From: VBCK01 sp035511515
Lineage (GTDB): Bacteria > Pseudomonadota > Gammaproteobacteria > Burkholderiales > Burkholderiaceae_F
Assembly: GCA_035511515.1 (NCBI GenBank)
Contig: DATKFG010000047.1
Span: forward strand, 1-14,868
Length of the DNA stretch: 14,868 bases
Direction of reading: 5' to 3'
Shown: piece after piece, positions 11,878-14,868 of the stretch
Layout: each line of letters begins with the position of its first letter
Numbering within the stretch: the stretch's first letter is position 1
Made by a program: the position numbers and the translations under genes
The notes under the pieces: model-generated
Seen by the model: only the letters and a program-made list of their open reading frames with translations
Database searches by the model: none
What the model was told of the DNA's origin: nothing

Positions 11878-13286
11878 GTGGCCGCGATCCCCATCTGGCG
11901 CTCGACGTCGTGCGCGGTGCGCAAAATGGCCTCGCGCAGGATGTCGAACATCCGGTCGATCTGCTCGTGCGTGATGATCAGCGGCGGCGAGAACACGCAC
12001 TGGTTCACCAGCGGCCGCACCATCAGGCCCAGCTGGTGGCAGTGCCGGTCGATGCGCGCGCCCAGGTCGTTGTCCACGGCCAGCACCTGCTCCTCGTCGG
12101 CATCGGCCCCGGGCGCGTGCGCCACCGTGCACTCGACGCATCCGACCAGGCCCATGCCGCGCGTATCGAACACCAGCGGGATGTCGCGCAGCTCGTGCAG
12201 CCGGCGCTGGAAGTGCGGGGAGACGTCCCGCACGTGCTGCAAAATGCCCTCGCGCTCGATGATCTCGATGTTGCGCAGCGCGGCGGCGCAGCTGACCGGG
12301 TGGCCCGAGTACGAGAACCCGTGGCCGAAGCTCGCGCCGCGCGCCTTCGCCCCCGACACCTCGGAGAACAGGCGGTCCGAAATCAGGCAGGCGCCCAGCG
12401 GAAGGTAGCCTGAAGTGAGCCCCTTGGCGCAGATCGCGATGTCCGGCTCGACCCCGAACACGTCTTTCGACGAGAACCAGTGCCCGAGGCGCCCGAACGC
12501 GGTAACGACCTCGTCCGCGATGAAGATCACGTCGTGGCGCCTGCACACCTCCCAGCAGCGCCGCAGGTACCCGTCGGGCGGAACGATCACTCCGCCCGAG
12601 GCCTGGATCGGCTCCGCGATGAAGGCGCCCACCCGCTCCGAGCCGATCTCCAGGATCTTGCGCTCCAGGTCCTCGACCTTCTGGTCGCAGAAAGCCTCGA
12701 TGCTCGTGCCGGCCGGCCGGCGCGCCGGGTTCACGTGCGGCAGCAGGTGCACGTAGGGCGAGGCCACGTCGAACCAGTTCTTCTCGCGGTCCTTGCCCGT
12801 GATCATCGCGCACAGGTAGGTGCTGCCGTGGTAGGCGTGTGCGCGCGAGATGACGTGCTTCTTGGCGCGCCGCTCGCGGATGTTGTTGTAGAAGTGCACG
12901 AAGCGCAGCGCGGTATCCACCGCGGTGGAGCCGCCGGTCGTGAAGAACACGTGCTTCAGGTCGCCCGGCGCCATCTGCGCCAGCCGCGCGGCCAGCCGCG
13001 CCGGGGGAGCGCTGGTCAGCGAGAACGGGTTCATGTACGGCATCCGCACCACCTGCTCGGCGATGGCCTGGGCCATCTCCGGCCGGTTGTAGCCGATCTG
13101 CACGCACCACATGCCGCCAGGGCCGTCGATCAGCCGGGTACCGTTCTCGTCGTAGATGTAGATGCCGTCAGCGCCGCTGACGATGGTGCGGTCGGCGCGC
13201 CCGCTCTCGCCCATGGTCTCCCACGGGTGGAACCAGGCGGTGTTGTCGTCGTGACGGATGCGGTCGATGTCGTGAGGTGGAATCAT
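11874..13286 (-). CDS. Class III PLP-dependent omega-aminotransferase, 470 aa
   Basis: ATG 13286 has GAGGAG six bases upstream and overlaps the permease stop (ATGA). The fold-type I class III pattern is complete. DGPGGMWCVQIGYNRPE is near the N-terminus, FFTTGGSTAVDTALR (115-128) forms the phosphate-binding loop, and AHAYHGST is at 149-156. IADEV has the cofactor Asp at 258, and CAKGLTSGYLPLGA has Lys288 forming the Schiff base. FSYSGHPVSCAAALRNIE follows, then VRPLVNQCVFSPPLIIT. Length and motifs fit the beta-alanine/putrescine/omega-amino-acid:pyruvate group (for example SpuC-like enzymes), which moves a terminal amino group to pyruvate to give an aldehyde or oxo-acid plus alanine. Its position between the Pot-type permeases and the acyl-CoA synthetase points to catabolism of the transported amine. 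The exact amino donor cannot be read from sequence. Confidence 0.92.
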   Translation of the reverse strand: MIPPHDIDRIRHDDNTAWFHPWETMGESGRADRTIVSGADGIYIYDENGTRLIDGPGGMWCVQIGYNRPEMAQAIAEQVVRMPYMNPFSLTSAPPARLAARLAQMAPGDLKHVFFTTGGSTAVDTALRFVHFYNNIRERRAKKHVISRAHAYHGSTYLCAMITGKDREKNWFDVASPYVHLLPHVNPARRPAGTSIEAFCDQKVEDLERKILEIGSERVGAFIAEPIQASGGVIVPPDGYLRRCWEVCRRHDVIFIADEVVTAFGRLGHWFSSKDVFGVEPDIAICAKGLTSGYLPLGACLISDRLFSEVSGAKARGASFGHGFSYSGHPVSCAAALRNIEIIEREGILQHVRDVSPHFQRRLHELRDIPLVFDTRGMGLVGCVECTVAHAPGADADEEQVLAVDNDLGARIDRHCHQLGLMVRPLVNQCVFSPPLIITHEQIDRMFDILREAILRTAHDVERQMGIAAT

Positions 13287-14119
13287 CGTGAGCTCCTCGA
13301 GGAATACATCTCGCGGTCCAGGCGGCGCTGGCGCTTCAGCATGAGGTGATTGCCGGCCACCACGCCGACCGTGACCAGCGCGATGAAGAGGGTGCCGAGC
13401 GCGTTGATCTCGGGGTTCAGCCCCAGGCGCGCCCGCGAGAACACGACGATGGGCAGCAGCGTGGAGTCGGGCCCGGACAGGAACGCCGTCATCAGCACGT
13501 CGTCGATCGAGATGGTGAAGGACAGCAGCCACCCGGCCACCAGCGCTTGCGAGATCAGCGGCAGCGTGATGTCGAAGAACACGCGCAGCGGCGTGGCGCC
13601 CAGCACCGCGGCGGCCTCGTGCAGCGAGGGGTCCAGGCCGGCCAGCCGCGACCGCACCGTGATGGCCACGTACGACACGCACAGCATCGTGTGGCCGATC
13701 CAGATCGTGAACATGCCGCGCTCGGGCCAGCCGGTGGCTTCCTGCAGCGCCACGAACAGCAGCAGCAGCGAGATGCCCTGGATCACCTCGGGGATCACCA
13801 GCGGCGCGTTGATCATCGCCGTGTACAGCGTCAGGCCGCGGAAGCGCTTGAAGCGGTCCAGCACGAACCCGGCCCAGGTGCCCACCAGCACCGCGGCGCA
13901 GGCGGTGGCGACGCCGATCTCCAGGCTGGCCCAGGCGGCCGACAGCACCTCGCCGTCGGCCGCCAGCTCTCCGTACCAGCGCGTGGAGAACCCGGTCCAG
14001 AGGCTGACCAGCGGCGACTCGTTGAACGAGTAGACGATGACGCTCGCGGTCGGTACGTACAGGAACAGGAACACCAGCGCCAGGTAGGCGTTTCCCAGGC
14101 GCTTGCCGGCGCTTTTCAT
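13283..14119 (-). CDS. PotC-like ABC transporter permease, 278 aa
   Basis: Inner-membrane permease of a polyamine-type ABC importer. The ATG at 14119 overlaps the upstream permease stop (ATGA). Transmembrane segments are visible at about 10-30 (AYLALVFLFLYVPTASVIVY), 65-90, 100-125, 135-155, 190-210 and 235-260, six in all, as in PotC. The N-terminal VYSFNES segment is typical of PotC. The cytoplasmic EAA loop, LHEAAAVLGATPLRVFF, is the ATPase contact. TISIDDVLMTAFLSGP after the fifth segment is also typical (PotC has 'SLDDVVVSSFVTGP'). It pairs with the PotB-like protein upstream and should use the binding protein at 7989. Its stop overlaps the aminotransferase start, so stoichiometry may be set by translational coupling. 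Confidence 0.92.
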   Translation of the reverse strand: MKSAGKRLGNAYLALVFLFLYVPTASVIVYSFNESPLVSLWTGFSTRWYGELAADGEVLSAAWASLEIGVATACAAVLVGTWAGFVLDRFKRFRGLTLYTAMINAPLVIPEVIQGISLLLLFVALQEATGWPERGMFTIWIGHTMLCVSYVAITVRSRLAGLDPSLHEAAAVLGATPLRVFFDITLPLISQALVAGWLLSFTISIDDVLMTAFLSGPDSTLLPIVVFSRARLGLNPEINALGTLFIALVTVGVVAGNHLMLKRQRRLDREMYSSRSSR

Positions 14120-14868
14120 GCGGCCCCCATCTCGCGCCGCTGGATGCGCTGGAACCAGGCGATCGGCAGCAGCAGCAGGAGCACCATCGTGCAGGTGGCC
14201 GCGGCCGCCGACGGCCAGTCGGTGCTGACGAAGAAGTCGTCCCACATCACGCGGCCGATCATCAGCGAGTTGGACCCGCCGAGGATCTCCGGGATCACGT
14301 ACTCGCCCACCGCCGGGATGAACACCAGCAGCGAGGCCGCCACGATGCCGCGCCGGGACATCGGCAGCGTGATCGAGAAGAACGCCTCCCAGGGCCGGGC
14401 GCCCAGGTCGGCGGCCGCCTCCAGCAGCGTCAGGTCCAGCCTCACCAGGTGCGCGTACAGCGGCAGCATCAGGTACGGCAGGTAGTTGTAGACCATGCCG
14501 ATCAGCAGCCCCCAGTTGCTGTGGTACAGCTTCAGCGGCTGCGTGATGATGTGGGTTCCGAGCAGCAGCGCGTTGATCAGCCCCTGGTTCTTCAGCAGGC
14601 CGATCCACGCGTACACGCGGATCAGGTAGCTGGTCCAGAACGGCAGCATCACGCCCATCAGCAGCAGGTTGCGGCGCGACGGGTCGGCGCGCGCGATCAG
14701 GTAGCAGGCCGGATACCCGATCAACAGGCACAGCACCGTGGTCACCGCCGCGACCTCGATCGAGTACAGGTATGCGCCCACGTACAGCGGGTCGGTGAAC
14801 ACCGTGAGGTAATGGTCCAGGTTCAGCGACAGGTGCACCACGCCGTCGCGCAGCTCGGCGATCGGCGT
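14116..14868 (-). CDS. PotB-like ABC transporter permease, 5' end beyond window
   Basis: The frame is open to the right edge, and the first codons read TPIAELRDGVVHLSLNLDHY, matching the periplasmic region before helix 2 of PotB ('...NYxxLFxDPLYxxAYLxS'), so the start and first membrane helix lie outside. The 250 residues seen include DPLYVGAYLYS, PFWTSYLIRVYAW, and LPYLMLPLY. The EAA loop is LLEAAADLGARPWEAFFSITLPM, followed by VFIPAVGEYVIPEILGG, all typical of PotB/PotH. An internal GTG at 14841 is not a likely start. With the PotC-like protein it forms the translocation channel. The ATPase subunit is usually encoded just upstream, which would be outside this window. Its TGA overlaps the next ATG. 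Confidence 0.92.
   Translation of the reverse strand, partial: TPIAELRDGVVHLSLNLDHYLTVFTDPLYVGAYLYSIEVAAVTTVLCLLIGYPACYLIARADPSRRNLLLMGVMLPFWTSYLIRVYAWIGLLKNQGLINALLLGTHIITQPLKLYHSNWGLLIGMVYNYLPYLMLPLYAHLVRLDLTLLEAAADLGARPWEAFFSITLPMSRRGIVAASLLVFIPAVGEYVIPEILGGSNSLMIGRVMWDDFFVSTDWPSAAAATCTMVLLLLLPIAWFQRIQRREMGAA

Noticed and set aside
11878..13110. N-terminal extension of the acyl-CoA synthetase to 1111 aa
   Set aside because: The extra ~411 residues are an out-of-frame reading of the aminotransferase gene; the GTG at 11877 with GTGA overlap begins the recognisable CoA-binding domain.

Overview
This is a GC-rich proteobacterial chromosomal segment. The TonB-dependent receptor, the Pot-type ABC importer and the BetI/TetR regulator indicate a Gram-negative heterotroph, probably a gamma- or betaproteobacterium; the sequence alone does not settle the genus. 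No rRNA, tRNA, CRISPR array or intact insertion sequence was seen.

Left part (12-2211, minus strand): two ordinary small-domain genes, a SEC-C zinc-motif protein and a DUF2293 protein with a CxxC zinc-finger-like N-terminus.

Middle part (about 2226-5275, minus strand): an accessory patch, visibly less GC-rich by eye than its flanks, full of decayed selfish or defensive modules. It holds an intact addiction-module antitoxin coupled to a RelE/ParE-type toxin that keeps only its first ~18 residues; a small uncharacterised gene; a DUF2442 gene; a zeta-type toxin kinase broken by a one-base frameshift, with its small upstream partner intact; and a ~180 bp frameshifted remnant of an IS66 transposase. 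The IS66 remnant abuts the stop codon of the next gene.

Right part (5274-14868): what looks like one amine uptake and catabolism locus. A TonB-dependent outer-membrane receptor (minus) is divergent from a PotF/PotD-like periplasmic binding protein (plus), which is followed by a BetI-like TetR repressor (plus). Converging on these is a tightly coupled minus-strand operon: PotB-like permease (5' end outside the window), PotC-like permease, class III omega-aminotransferase, and a fused NDP-forming acyl-CoA synthetase. Every junction in this operon is a 4-base start/stop overlap. The likely logic is outer-membrane import, periplasmic capture, inner-membrane transport, transamination, then CoA activation of the resulting acid. 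The Pot ATPase and an aldehyde dehydrogenase are not in the window; the ATPase is expected just past the right edge. The divergent intergenic region (7764-7988) carries a perfect AACGAG-N4-CTCGTT palindrome, a second near-palindrome and a repeated ATTGAWTGAACG motif, all plausible operator material for the BetI-like protein.
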